A stretch of 64,000 bases of DNA from Membranipora membranacea (lineage: Eukaryota; Bryozoa; Gymnolaemata; Cheilostomatida; Membraniporidae): assembly GCA_914767715.1 (NCBI GenBank), contig OU612069.1, positions 27,339,387 to 27,403,386 on the forward strand. The letters are read 5' to 3'. Made by a program: the position numbers and the translations under genes. Shown piece by piece: positions 46,901 to 59,480 of this stretch; position 1 is the stretch's first letter; each line of letters begins with the position of its first letter. The notes beneath the pieces were generated by a model. The model did not search any database and had not been told where the DNA came from. It saw only the letters and a list, made by a program, of their open reading frames with translations.

Positions 46901-49277
46901 TATTGAGCTCAACATCTATGGCATCGATAGTTGTCCTCTCTCAAGTAAAATAACCCAAAAACCCCAAACCCAAAACTCTGGTTGTTAACCTTGGTAACTA
47001 GGCAGTAAAGGCTTTGTTGTATTTTAACTGCCAATGTTAATTTCTTGCAATCTGCATTGCTGAAAAAGTGCAAGGCAAGATTAGCCTTTAGCCTTTTTGA
47101 AATATATTCAACGTGATCAGTCCATGAAAGCGTGTCATGTATCATATAGCCAAGGAGTTTAGTTTTTGCTTGTCAGATTCAGTTCAGAACCAGAAATTGA
47201 TAATGAAAATTTTGTGTTGGGTGATGCATTACAAAGAACATAGTGTGATTTTTTTATGTTGATCACCGTTTTGTCTGACTAACACCATTGGTCTATCTCA
47301 CTGAGATCAATATTGCAAGATCTCGCTAACTGAAACATGTTGTGGCTTTTGGCGACAAAAGTAGTCTCATCAGCGTAAGCATTGACAGTAGAGAAAAGAT
47401 GTAAGTTTAAAAGATCATTGTTGAATATAGAAAATAATGTTGGGGCAATGATTGAGTCTTGCGGGACACCTTTCCGAATAGATAGTAATGTGGAATTAAA
47501 CTGGTTGAATGTTACATATTATTTTCTATCATTTAAAAAAGAAGCTGGCAGTTTATGGGATGATCCTGTTATGCCATATCTAGACAATTTCTGAAGAAGT
47601 ATAGCATGATCAACACAATCAAATGCTTTTTTAAAGTCCAGAAATATTATAGAAGTGTATTAACCTTGAGATTTATAATCTAGACAATCACTAAGTATCT
47701 TATGCATAGCATCTGCGCAAGAAAAACCTTTCCTGAAACCTGACTGTATATTGTATAGGATTGTATTTGATTCTAAATATGTCTGAAGGTGAATATTGAT
47801 GTGTTTCTCAAAGATTTTGGATAAAATTGGTAAAACTGATATTGGTCGAAAGTTGAATGGAACATTTCTATAACCACCTTTAAAAATAGGTGTGACTCTA
47901 GCTAATTTCCATTCTTTTGGGAAAACTCCTTCAACCAAAAATCTATTTATCAAGTCGCTAAGGATGTCAACAATATAGGGGAATGTTTTTCTAAGTATTT
48001 TCACTGAAATATTATCAGAACCAGTAGATTTATTGTTAGAGACACGACTAAACATGTATTTGATACAGTCTGATGGTGTCAAATGGGGAATTGGGTTCAT
48101 TTTCGCTTTTGTGAGAGCCAATTCTGGCATGAAGAGCTGGCAATTTACAAGTCAAAACATCTGCAATATTAGTCAAGTGAGTGTTCAAAGTCTCTGCATT
48201 TACGTCCGACACTGAATCAGAACATCTTTTCGGATTGACGTTCAAAGCATCCCATAAAGGTTTTGTATTATGTTAGTTAATATTTCTGAGTAGGTCTTCC
48301 ATGTGCAATTTCTTTTTCTTACGGATCAAGTTTGTCACTAGATTTCTTTTGATACGATAGGTAACCCAATCCTTGCCTGATTTGAATGTATTCCGCAACT
48401 TCATCTCCCTTCTCACTTCATCATCCATCCACACTGGGAGGATTTTGACTTAAAACATCTGGATTTTACTTTAACTAGTTGGTTGACAAGCTCCATGAAC
48501 TTTTGACTGAAACTGTTTGGCATCATGTCAGGATCATTTTCCATCAGAATTTTGTTCCAGTCAATATTACCAAAAACTCTGCTGATGTTAACATCTGTGA
48601 AATGACTATAAACATTGTATGTGAGCTTTGTCCTCTCTCTAGGTACTCTAAAATCCCTTTCCTCGAATTGTGGATGTATAAATAAGGAAATGATCACTCG
48701 GCGAATATTTTAGAACTTTAGTATCATCAAACTGTTGCGGATTTGAAACATATATGTGATCAATCAAAGTGCTTGACCTTGTGTCACGGTACACTAGCTG
48801 AGTCAGTGAGAATTGGGAAACAATATTTCTGAACCCGTTTTTCTTTAAATTCTCGTCATTTAGGTTGACATTAAAGTCACCCATGATGATGACACCATTT
48901 GATATATGAAAACAATCGTCAATGTGTCTCAAAAATTCGTTGTTCCAAGAAACTGGTTTAGATGGAGGCCTGTAAACAAAAGAAACAACAAATTTTCTCT
49001 GATAATCTTGTTTGACAACTAAACTTAAGCTTTAAGGCATGGACTCTTCAAGTGATGGTAAAAGTTCATATTTTATGTAAGTTTTTTTATAGCATAGAAG
49101 ACCCCAACCAGCCTTCTCAGGTCTGTCATCCCAAATCATATCGTATCTAGGAATTGTGATTTATTGTTATTCTGATTTATGAAAGTCTCAGGTAAGCATA
49201 AAATGGGAAACTCTTCAGTTTGTAAAATGCTCTTTACCTCACAAAGCTCTAATATTTAAATGAGCAATATTGAAAAA

Positions 49278-49697
49278 TCACATGACAAAATGACATATAA
49301 TTTGTTCTGAGGGAAGTAAAAAACCTCTCTGGTTGATGGCTGTTAAAAGTTGTGTTGAATTAATGAACTTAACCCTAAAAGTACGAAGAGGTTTACCCTT
49401 CTTCTGGAGCCTGATAGTTGTTGCTCCAGGGAACTGACTTTGTACTTGCTCCTCTAGTTCTGCATCAATGACATCCAGTGGCACACCTTTCAGCATAGCC
49501 ACATTGACAGTAATTGTCTTGGGGTTAATGGTCTTCCTAACATGGGAATCCCCAAATTTTATTGTTTTCCATTTCTTTATCATATCGTCAGCTGCTGCAG
49601 GAGTATCCATCTGGATCAAAATACGTGGATTGTCCGAGTTAAATTAACATGGGCTAATTTTTTAGATAAGAATGGGTCCATATTCCTGGTTTATTTT
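49278..49697 (-). pseudogene. LINE-2 second ORF1-like block
   Basis: Opens MDPFLSKKLAHVN near 49,680, shifts frame, then continues DTPAAADDMIKKWKTIKFGD and an RRM-like beta-alpha-beta region (VAMLKGVPLDVIDAELEEQV, LRTFRVKF). Such domains occur in Jockey and CR1 ORF1 proteins, which bind element RNA. Confidence 0.5.
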
Positions 49698-49705
49698 CCT
49701 TCTCA

Positions 49706-50859
49706 CTACGTCATGTGAGAATCCTGTAAACGCTTGTGATGTTTATTCTTGCGTTTCTCTGTGTTACTTTGAGGTACTGGGGTAGGTGGGTGTCTTGGGC
49801 GATTTTGTTTGGTTGTGTTGGTGAGTGGTGATTTAACTTTGGAGTTATCAACATCTTGCCATATGTTGTGATTTGTTGTTGGAGAAAATTCCATTAAATT
49901 GGTCTGTTGTTGTGATGTTGTGGCGGAATCAGATTGTTGATTGTTGTTTACATTACTTTGAAATTCCAATCTACTTTTATTTCTACTACAAAGCCAATCT
50001 GTCAGCGCAGTGGACCCCCCTTTTAAATACTGATGGATAGCATCTTCTGCCTTGGCTAACCTGTATAGAATGATGTCTTGCTTATCACTCATTTGTGTTA
50101 TTTTTTCCAGTAGAGTTGTTATGAGAGTAGTATCAACACAGTTTGGCTGGTCATGTGCATCGGTATAGCTACCACAAGGCTGTGAACCTGCGATGTTGTT
50201 GGTATTGGTTGGATTATTTGGGAGTGCCGAGGTGCTTACTCTAGAAAATGAGAAACTTCTACTGCGTTTTGCAGATTTTGTACTAGATTTAGCTGATTTT
50301 GTAGATTTTTATATTGGGATGCTTTGGTCCTGTAGAGCTGCCTTGCACTTGTCGCTGATGGTCTCGTTGGCAGACATTGCGATATCAGTAGGGATACTAC
50401 AGATTATCTCCTCGTAGTGAACGAGGAAAGCTGATATGTTCGTTATACCGTTTATTAACAGACACGATGTAGTGTTGCACATATTAATAGTATACATTGC
50501 TGAACCGTTAGCTGAGCTGACTTTTAGATAGGAACTTACGGCTGCTCGTTTCTTGTCGCTGCTTGTTTTATCCTTGACAAGGAGGCCAAGCCCTTTGATC
50601 TTAACAAGGAGGACTTTCCTCATGATTTCGTATATAGCCGCATCTAAGTTGATAGTGATTTGCGGGTTTTTTGATGTGCCCTTAATTTCAATGTCAGATT
50701 TTAACTGTTGTGCCCTACTGACCCTTTTTTGGATAGCTTTTAGTTAGTAGGGTAGTAGGGTAATTCGTGATATTGATCCTCGGACTCAATCATATCGTTG
50801 GTAAAAGTTTCACTGTTATTATCGGTAAGTTTTTTTCGTTTTTGTTTGAATAAAGCCAT
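49706..50859 (-). pseudogene. LINE-2 ORF1, N-terminal block
   Basis: Opens MALFKQKRKKLTDNN, frame broken near 50,740. Continues with a region of unknown fold (ITINLDAAIYEIMRKVLLVK, SDKKRAAVSSYL) and a Ser/Lys-rich linker. A coiled-coil-like MSDKQDIILYRLAKAED and a Gln/Asn/Pro-rich, basic C-terminus follow. A stop lies at 50,309. Not recognised beyond its position as ORF1. Confidence 0.5.
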
Positions 50860-51504
50860 AGTAATTCAGCAAAAAGAACAAATTTTCAGAGAGAAAGTTT
50901 TTGTCGCTTCTTGCCAAAACGAAGCCATGCACAACAATCCACATGCACAACAATTATTGAATACCAAATAATGTTGCTCACTGTGACTTATTGAGTAAGC
51001 TGAGTGCTCATGTAAATGAAACCTCAACTACCAGTTTGATTGGTTACTAATCAGCCTATTGTTGTGTTTTTTGCCAACTGCATTATTAAAAATCATATCA
51101 TCTTGTTGGTGTTGTTGTGAATGTTTGTTTGTTGCCTGTTGGATTATTTAAAATTCTTAAGATCACTTTCACCAGAGGAGTTTGGAATTAGCAGGATGAA
51201 AAAGTTTATGCAAAACGAATGGAAAGTCATCCAAAGATGTCCAGTTCTGCCCAAAAGTATGCCAATGACCCAGACATGGGTCAAAATTGTTGCCTCCTTC
51301 AAAACAACGGAGTTTATTTCTCATATTGTCAATATAATAGCTGTTAGTGTTTTTGCCATACAGTACATCAAACTACTTACTCTCAGAAATTCATACTCCC
51401 CGTTCTCTGCTTTGTGTTGTGAATGTAAATACTTATATTGAGGCTTCTATTTTGTATCCCATATTCTATTTTATCATGTGACTGTTTCCTGTTCTAAAAT
51501 CATA

Positions 51505-51600
51505 GTTGTAACCGTGGGAGTTGCGCTTGGCGTTGGGGGTCTGGTAATCGGTGTTATAGCATTGGCAAAGCCCGCCATTGTTCAAAAACTGTGTTCATGA
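51505..51600 (+). CDS. Possible small terminal exon with membrane helix
   Basis: A plus-strand frame following an AAAATCATAG acceptor-like site encodes VVTVGVALGVGGLVIGVIAL and ends at TGA. The helix is strongly hydrophobic and glycine-rich. An ORF at 51121-51441 upstream could be a preceding exon but has no known domain. An AATAAA lies near 52,213. Low confidence. Confidence 0.25.
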   Translation, partial: VVTVGVALGVGGLVIGVIALAKPAIVQKLCS

Positions 51601-54260
51601 TGTTTTTACTGCTTTATCTGAGAAGCTTTCTTTCTAAATTTGAGTCATCGCTTTCAATACAATGGTGAAAGCTTTTTCACCAATTTAAAGCTTTTCACCT
51701 TTTCAACCATTTACTGTCACTAGTCACCTAGACATTGGAAAGGATACATCTTTTAGCCAAGAGCTCTAATCAATATTGTAAGTGGTTCTTACATTTATAT
51801 TCCTACAGTTTGATAACTTACTGATACATGCATTACATTTCATCTCATTACATTACATGTGGACTTTGTTTTCTGTGGTATCAGATATTCATTTCAGTTG
51901 CATTCTTCAGACATACAATTATAATTTTGGCATTCTTATTTTAGCCTGATGTAATCCCGACTAGTTACCATTCATAATTGCTCACTATTGCTCACTATCG
52001 GATTTTCTATTCCCCCATAATGTGTGCGTTTTGTATCAATTGTAATGTTCAAAGTTAATTTTGTGTCTATGTAATACCATAACTTTTCCATACGATGCCA
52101 TTATGATCTCGTCTTTGCATAATGTCAATCTTGTTGCAAACGCTTATACCTTTCAAACATGTCTTATAACGAATCAATCCATGTTACAGGATTACCAGAT
52201 TATTGGAGATAAATAAAATTTTTTGCACTCTTATACCTGCGTCATTCACGGGATAAAACGGAAGTATTCGATACAATAGTATTGAGGAAGTTATGGTCTG
52301 TCAAACTCCAAATGTGATGGCCGCCAATCTGCAACGGGAATCAATGGGCAATTCTCACACCTCATCGCAAAGCGTCATACTTGATTACTACATTATGAAT
52401 ATATTATACTAGTAATTTCACGGATAAGATAAAAATGCTGGATGTCTACTATCACAACGAGCTAGACCTTATTGTGCAATCATAGCTTTTCTATGAAATT
52501 ATAAACAAAACATAGCTCCTCAATTTAATCCAATTTATTTATTGCAGCCATTGGGGTTTAGGGGCTGCTGACTGCCCTGTGGTGCTGAACCAGAGCTGAT
52601 ACTTTAGATATTCATTGTTGAGTATCTTGCCTCTCTCTGTGAAGGCAAACTGAAAGTGGATTCATATTAAGTGGTGCCAGGGTTGAAAGCTACTTAAAAT
52701 ACATGACTATACACATTAGCTTTAAATTACTGAGCCATCCTTCAGGAGGCCTGTAGAATGACTAGTGTGAGCTTTCGTAACTAGAATGCTGCATTTTGTT
52801 CCTCTCCCATATTAGCGGAAGGCATCTCCTCTGAGGGAACCCTCACAAAGTATCTGCACTCACTAATAATAGCAAATGTCCTATTTCAAAGGGCGAGCCT
52901 TGCTCTAACTTTTACCACTGGTGAGACAGATGTGTTAAACGGTGACTTCTAATAAGCACGCGCGATAAATAAGCAGAGATGACAATGATGTGATTGAGTT
53001 CTTGACCTGTTACTGGTACCAATGGTGATATTTTATTTGCCATAATTAGACAGGCGTCTGCAATTGAAGTTGATAGTTGCCAACTAACAAAATCATGACC
53101 AACTGAAATATCATCACTGGTTATGAGGCAAGAAGAATATATCCATGAAACACTGAGAAACTATTCCAGATATCTCATTTATGAGAAATCAGTGGTAAGG
53201 AATTTTCAAAGATGAGACTAGGGATGGACTGAACTGAAAGTATTGCCACATATGTGAGAAGACAACTCAATCAAACTGTAACTTGGCAACAAAATTGCTA
53301 CCATTTTGCATTACCACAAGGAATTACAACCACTAATGCTTGCTAACCGGATATTTTATAGTTACATGATCATTTATTTGCAGTAAATTTTACTATGCAT
53401 TATATGTCTCAGTCTCGTCTCGGTCCAAAGTTTGTTGCTGTCTCGGTCTTGTCCTGTCTCGCCAAAATCTGACAGTTTGCCATCACTATTAGCAACATGA
53501 TATCTTTAAACAGTTGAAACTCAAGGTCTGATAGTTAAAACACTTGTAAAGGCTCCAATCCTGATTCATGACTGATCTAAAATGTTTGATTATAAATGTT
53601 TTTGGGTTCTCTTGTTCCCAGTCATGGTTGTATGCTCCTATTAAGTTAATAAGTTAAATTTTCCAATTTGAGACTCTGGTTCCCCCGAAATTTTGTGAAA
53701 ATCATCAAAAAATAATATGGTAATATGCTTAAGTGGCCACATATTTTACACCTAATTTATTCTGCAGGGGATGTCTTTGATGGCGGCAACATTTACAATC
53801 ATGATATACTTTAGAAACGCTGTTGTGAACTAAGACAATCAAGACTAGGATCACGCCATACAACAGTAATACTCTGATCTTAACAATGCAGCATACAGAC
53901 ATTCACAGTGAGGACGACATCAAGATGTGCGATATACAATCAGACTTATTTGGTATTCTGAAATAGAAAGTCAAAAATGTAGAGAGAAGTTTCTAGAAAA
54001 TACAGAATGGATGGTGACACAATAGAAAACACTACAGTTACACATGGAGTTGGGGTGAATGCTGAATTACCTGACAGGTCCTTAGGTGTAAACACCGAGT
54101 CCCTCTTTAGATTTTTTCTGTATTCTGAGTTGGGAGACTTTCGATAAAACGCGTATGCCCTGTCTCGCTGTATTATTCAGTTTAGTTAGGTTATGGAACT
54201 CACCAGTGGTCCCTAGTTAGTATTAACACAATCCTTTATGTCTGACATTGCATAATTTGT
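51601..54260. other. No gene seen
   Basis: A GTCTCGGTCT-like low-complexity stretch lies at 53,400-53,465. No exon or complete element was recognised. Confidence 0.35.
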
Positions 54261-54267
54261 TTGTTTA

Positions 54268-54345
54268 GATCATGGGTGGGAAACCTTTTTTTGAAAAAGG
54301 CCACATTTTACGCAGACTCAACTTAAAAGGCCGCAATATATCTTT
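54268..54345 (+). repeat. Possible hAT-type MITE end
   Basis: CATGGGTGGGAAACCTTTTTT followed by GAAAAAGGCCACATTTTA resembles the terminal region of many hAT-derived non-autonomous elements (GGTGGGCAACC...AAAGGGCCACA). The other end and an 8-bp duplication were not found. Confidence 0.3.
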
Positions 54346-55915
54346 CAGAAATAAAAATAGAATCGGAGTAATAATTTTGTACTAACTAAAACATATTGAT
54401 GTGTGAAACCGTGCAGACCCATAGTAACTCTGACATACAGATGATAATTAATAGTATTATGTGCAGACATCTCAGTCGGTACGTGTCAGCACTTATGGCA
54501 TAGAGAGAGAGAGGGACATGTATATATCTCGTGTACCATCAGAGGCTAAAGAACCTTAACGAATCCTAATTTATGAGGAGCAATTCAACTCATCGGATAC
54601 CTTGCTTCTGTTCATTTCTATTCGTTGTTCATTTACCTACGGTAAACTTTACGCTCTAATCAATTTCATTTTCAAAAACTAATGCATTCTTGTTTTTATT
54701 TAGCTCCACTGCATGCTATGATAGTGATGAGCAAACCTAATGCAATGTATTATGCTATTACAACACAGAAGAATGTGTATATTGTACATGAATTTGTTGG
54801 TGAGAGAGGAGGTTAGAATGCCACCCCTATAACTTGTGCTATCTTCGGTCATAGAAAATGATACATAACCGAGGAAGGGCAAAAATATCTTGACAAGAAA
54901 AAAATGATAATTGAATCATCTACCCACTAGGCTTGAGTTCTCAGGACTTTGTGGGATTACGTGTGCGAGCATAAAGACAATTGGGTTGACTTTCAAGATG
55001 CTCTCGTGTTATTGACAAGGTTCCTGGATAAAGCGAGGTCCATTAGGTAACTATACAAATAGGATCCAATTTCAGAGGCTAGCCAGGTTGTGGTTCAATT
55101 ATCTGACGATATCCTGGCAGCCATGGAAATGTGTTATGTTCCTAAGCTCGGTTACTGAAGTTGTGAGCGTTTGAATGGCTCTGCACAAGTAGCTCTATAA
55201 TGTATTCTGTAGTAGCAGGGGCCTGATATCCTATATAACATAACACCCTGAACACTAAAACCCACTATATTATACCATGATGTAATAATGGCTCTTCAAA
55301 ATCCGATTTCAGATTGCTAAATTCAACTTGCCGAACAATTTAATAGCTTGTCATGCCTTGTCATCTCTGGCAGAAATATCAGGAACCTCTTCAATTCTCA
55401 ATGATGATGTCCATATTTTAAAGCAGCATCTGTTCAAATCGTAGAGCTAATATACTATGTACCGTATTAAGTCTATGGTTCAACCCGATAATGTAGAAAG
55501 GTATAATAATTAAAAAACATCAAGAATGAGTTTTTCCATGATCTTTTGTTGGCTGAAGTTAATCTGTCTATGTCAAAAATAATGTTAGAAACTGTACTCT
55601 TTTTTGGCATGACAAGAGCACCAGAAAGATACGCAAGTCATCTGATCTTCCGCACACACAGCGGATTGTTAAATGCTCACAAATTCAAATGCAGTAACAA
55701 TGTAACAACGTGCGGAAAATATTCAAGAGGGTTTGTATTTATCTGAGCCAACCGTATACAAATATAGAACAAAATGTTTTGTATTGATATCTGACAGCGT
55801 AGTTTGATCCTAATGTCTTGTTTGTTGGGTCTCTCATGTCTAGTGATACATTCAACGGCGGCTCGAGGGGGAATAATTCCAAATTTAGGCAAACAGGATG
55901 AAACTTGCATCATAT
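54346..55915. other. No gene seen
   Basis: AT-rich. Short ORFs at 55,546-55,913 have no domain. Ends at the duplication edge at 55,916. Confidence 0.35.
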
Positions 55916-56342
55916 CTTAACAACAGCCTCATACTTTTGAGTCTCATGAGATGAGTTCCATCACATAGATACAGACAGATTATCATTGTCACTCTCCGAA
56001 CTAATAAATCAAATATTGAAACGTAAAGGAAAACTTAGAGCTCGGGCAATTCAAGATAAAAAAAATGATGGGTTAATTCAAAGACCATGGGCGAAATCAG
56101 TTATGCGTATTTATAAAAATATGAACTTAAAACCTAGGCTTTTTTGTGTAGTGCAGCATCTCCGTACCCATTGCTACTAAAATATTCATGCTGTTGTGTG
56201 ATTTTATAAAAAAAAAATACATCTCATTGATATTTTATATTTAGATATAAGTGAAACAGTTAGGATTTTAATTACTGAACGATTTTGAGAAGCAAGTTCA
56301 TGTAGCCATTTCGGTAAGTTAATTACATCGGGAGCAAAAACA

Positions 56343-56572
56343 CTAGTTCTCATTCAGACCCAGTCCTATTTTTCTCTCCTTTACTATCAGAACCAATATA
56401 CTGATGACGTTAAGTCCAATGCCAGCGTAGTAATACTCAGCTGTGAAGGTAGCACTTGGAATATATGTAACAGCTAAATTAACTAGAGCTGTGAGACCAT
56501 CGATTGAGTAAAACATACCCATAGCTGTGGCCTGCATGGAACGAGGCGCTGACAGTATAGTCAACTCATAAC
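56343..56572 (-). CDS. Last exon of POT copy C
   Basis: Intact paralogue of 34974-35203. YELTILSAPRSMQATAMGMF, two hydrophobic helices, end KIGLGLNEN. Acceptor TTTATTGCACAG. Substitutions are mostly conservative, and the frame is preserved. Confidence 0.82.
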
Positions 56573-57369
56573 CTGTGCAATAAATAAGAGTATAAGAGTA
56601 TAAGAGATAATTTGGTGGTTACCTTAATTCACGATTCCAATTTCCATGTTGCTTAATCCTAATCCAGCTTTTATTTTTATTTATGATTAAAGCTATAGGA
56701 TGAAATTTTGAATTTTGTTGCCTTCAACAATTCAATTGAGAATAATTGCTCAGAAAAAGAAGAAAAAAATCTGAGGCAGAAATCGGAATGCATCATCAAA
56801 GACATCTCATCTCTGTGATTAGCCAGCAACAGACAAAGGGAAACCATCAGAGCTATTGGGCTATGGTGTGAACTTCCAAGTCATAGAGAAGATAGAAATC
56901 TAGCCTTCAAAGTATCGGACCATCAAAGCAAAGATTATGAGGAGCGTGTCTGCCGTAACAATGTGAAACCAATCCTTGAGCTACTGGACCGAACCAGCAA
57001 TTGTTACATGGGCAACATAAGAACAAATGATAAACATTGCCTGCACAATCTAGTCGAGTGTTACACACCAGCCAACAATAGACACCGGATGGCCCGCCTG
57101 AATACAGTTACCAAACCAACATCAAGAACTGCTCTCAGGTCTAAATATCCTATCATCTAGAACTGGCATGAATAAATGAATCTTTTATTGTTATCTGTGA
57201 CTTTTATTTTCATACAACATGATATTTTTTAAGCAATCTCATTTTTTTAAATACTTTCAACCTTATTGAATAGATCAGTAATGGGTTTTTTCATCATCGT
57301 CTTAATTCTTAATCATTAATAAATCCCGTTATAAGTCATTTCATGGATAGAGGACGTCTTCACAGGACA

Positions 57370-58083
57370 GCAGCAGAAAGTGGTTATTCATTTAAGAGTC
57401 ACAAGTGGGGCATGAGACATCGGGTATCCCGCAAGATTCAATTATCCGACCAACAATGTTCCTCTTCTACATAAATAACATCCAAGTCAGTAGTGTAACT
57501 GTTTGCAGACGGCACAGTAGTCTACAACACCACAGACAGCCACCTGCGCTTCCATGAAGATCTCAGAAGACTAACCGCCTGGGAATCCGGGTATGACATG
57601 GAGTTCCACCCGATGAAGTGTCAGCATATGACAATTCCAAGGAAGTGGCAGCCCGACACCCAACCACTGACATTACATGACACAGTCATACCACGAGCAA
57701 CTAATGACAAGTATCTAGGTGTCACCCAGGACACCAAGATCACATGGCACACACGTTTACAATATCACTTCAAAAGCCTACTCCATCATCTGCTTAATAC
57801 GCCTGTTCTTGAGTATGCCTCTGCTGCTAGGGATTCAATCACTGACGGTCTGACCTCTTGTTCAAAAGGAGTACAACAAAGAGCTGCGGGCATAATCAGC
57901 AGCATTAGGCGTACTGATCATGAGACCAGTACAACAGGTGACCTTCAACAGATGAACCTGTTTCTGCTCTCAGACCGCATTCTGCGCACCGCTCGAAAAT
58001 GTGTTGCCAGCCACCAGCATGCTAAACATTTAGGGTTGAAGCTGTTCATGTCCAAGATTGATATTCGACCTTGGACTGAATAA
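57370..58083 (+). mobile_element. LINE RT fragment in copy C intron
   Basis: Plus-strand RT remnants: SGIPQDSIIRPTMFLFYIN, then LFADGTVVYNTT with the catalytic box changed to FADG. EFHPMKCQHMTI, KYLGVTQDTKITWHT and PVLEYASAARDSITD follow, ending near the LINE C-terminus at 58,083. Frames shift at about 57,500. A third LINE lineage, distinct from the other two. Confidence 0.7.
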
Positions 58084-58682
58084 CTGATTGTGGAACAAAG
58101 GTTTCCGATGTCACAGCTGATAATGCTGGCGGCGGAAACCACCCAACTTGCAGGCAAACATTCAGGTAAACAGGTAAACAGACAGACAACATTCACACAT
58201 GCACATGTCAAAATAATACAGTTAATTAAAAACAATGTGAGGGAAATTGAAAAACAAAGCCTTGCGGCCGAATATCCCCTAGACTTTCTGGTATAATACC
58301 ACCTGTTATATACCGACTCTAACAAGTTCTTATGTATCCTGGTATGAACGGGTAATTCTGGCGTACATAAGCCTCGAGTAATTAGAGAAATGTCACCAAA
58401 TAAAACAACTCTGACATATTTTTGTGATATTTTACGGTAGGATGTCATTAGATGTTGAGTAGGCTTGCATGTATTCAGGCAAACAATCACATGAAGGTAC
58501 ACCTATAATCATTACATGTGGTAGTTTTTGCAATACTTGTACAAGCGACACTAAAACCAATCCCACTTTTCCACTAATAATAGTGAGTTGAGTTGGTACC
58601 ACTTAATCATATGCACCTCCTTACTCGTATCACAATAACATACCTCGCATCATCAGTGAAATGTCGTGAATCACATGAGTAA

Positions 58683-59124
58683 TAGACAATTTTCTGTGCT
58701 ATGATTTAGGTCTCAATTCTGAGTTGTCCTCTCTCCAGTTTGGTACTTTTAACCCATGCCACATAGGAAAAACGCGCTGAAAAGAGGGTTATCTTGAACA
58801 CCGCTTATGATAGGATAACAATGATTTTTTATTCAGAATCCGCAACATTGAGAACTCATATGGACATAGTTTGGGAATTTGATTTTCGTCACTAAAATTA
58901 AGATTTATCAACATTCAAAGCCTCCAATGATTTGGACACCCTGTCTCACAGGGTTTTCAATGGTGCAGACTCTGAATCAAAAATCATTTTTATCCTTATA
59001 TAAGTGGTTTTCAAGATAACCCTCTTTCAGCAGGTTTTTCCTATGCGGCGTGGGTTAAAAGTACCAAACTGGAGAGAGGACAACTCCGAATGGAGGCATA
59101 AATAAGAGCTCAGAAAACTGTCTA
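58683..59124. mobile_element. Foldback element, copy 2, with paralogous empty site
   Basis: 442 bp, termini TAGACAATTTTCTG and CAGAAAACTGTCTA, interior inverted arms as in copy 1. Copy B at 35,480-35,492 reads GAGTAATTTTAAG without the element; here GAGTAA and TTTTAAG flank it exactly. Confidence 0.85.
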
Positions 59125-59159
59125 TTTTAAGGGTGGTAATGGCAGTCATCAATACAGGG

Positions 59160-59480
59160 TGGAAAAAACGCTGATGCATCTCTCATATGCGCATGAGAAA
59201 ATACTGACAAGATACGAAGATCTGGTGACACAATGCCAAGACAAAGGATGGAATTCCTAATTATTCGCAGTGGAAGTAGGCTGCCATGGATTCATCGCTA
59301 GATCAGCTACCGAGTTTCTGACCAGAGTTGGCCTGTCAGACAGAGAATTCAAACGAGCCACAAAAAGCTTAGTGCATGAGGTGGAAAGCGCATCTGCGGG
59401 GAATTGGCAACAGCACCGTGTGAAGACCCTGTTTATGCCAGAAACTACCATACTGCTTGGCAGGCCATGAGGATGCTATA
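59160..59480 (+). mobile_element. Retroelement C-terminal fragment
   Basis: Encodes EKILTRYEDLVTQCQDKGW, one or two stops, then VEVGCHGFIARSATEF and FLTRVGLSDREFKRATKSL. The GW...VEVG-C-x-G-F-x-A pattern is common at the C-terminus of retroelement-derived RT proteins in aquatic invertebrates. Absent from copy B at the same place. Confidence 0.45.

Larger units (their letters stand above)
46909..50859 (-). mobile_element. Second LINE (CR1/Jockey-like), nearly full length, decayed
   Basis: Minus strand, from the ORF1 ATG at 50859 through ORF2 to about 46,909. ORF2 has endonuclease (GVIIMGDFNVNLND, SSTLIDHIYVSN, SPSDHFLIYTS) and RT motifs (KSTGSDNISVKILRK, PFNFRPISVLPILSKIFEKH, FLDFKKAFDCVDH, RKGVPQDSIIAPTLFS). 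The catalytic box reads AYADETTF, so the second Asp is Glu. Several stops and frameshifts. Exact ends and target duplication were not found. Probably retrotransposed and silent. Confidence 0.82.

Noticed and set aside
57945-58502. 185-codon minus-strand ORF
   Set aside because: Overlaps the plus-strand RT fragment and shows no domain.
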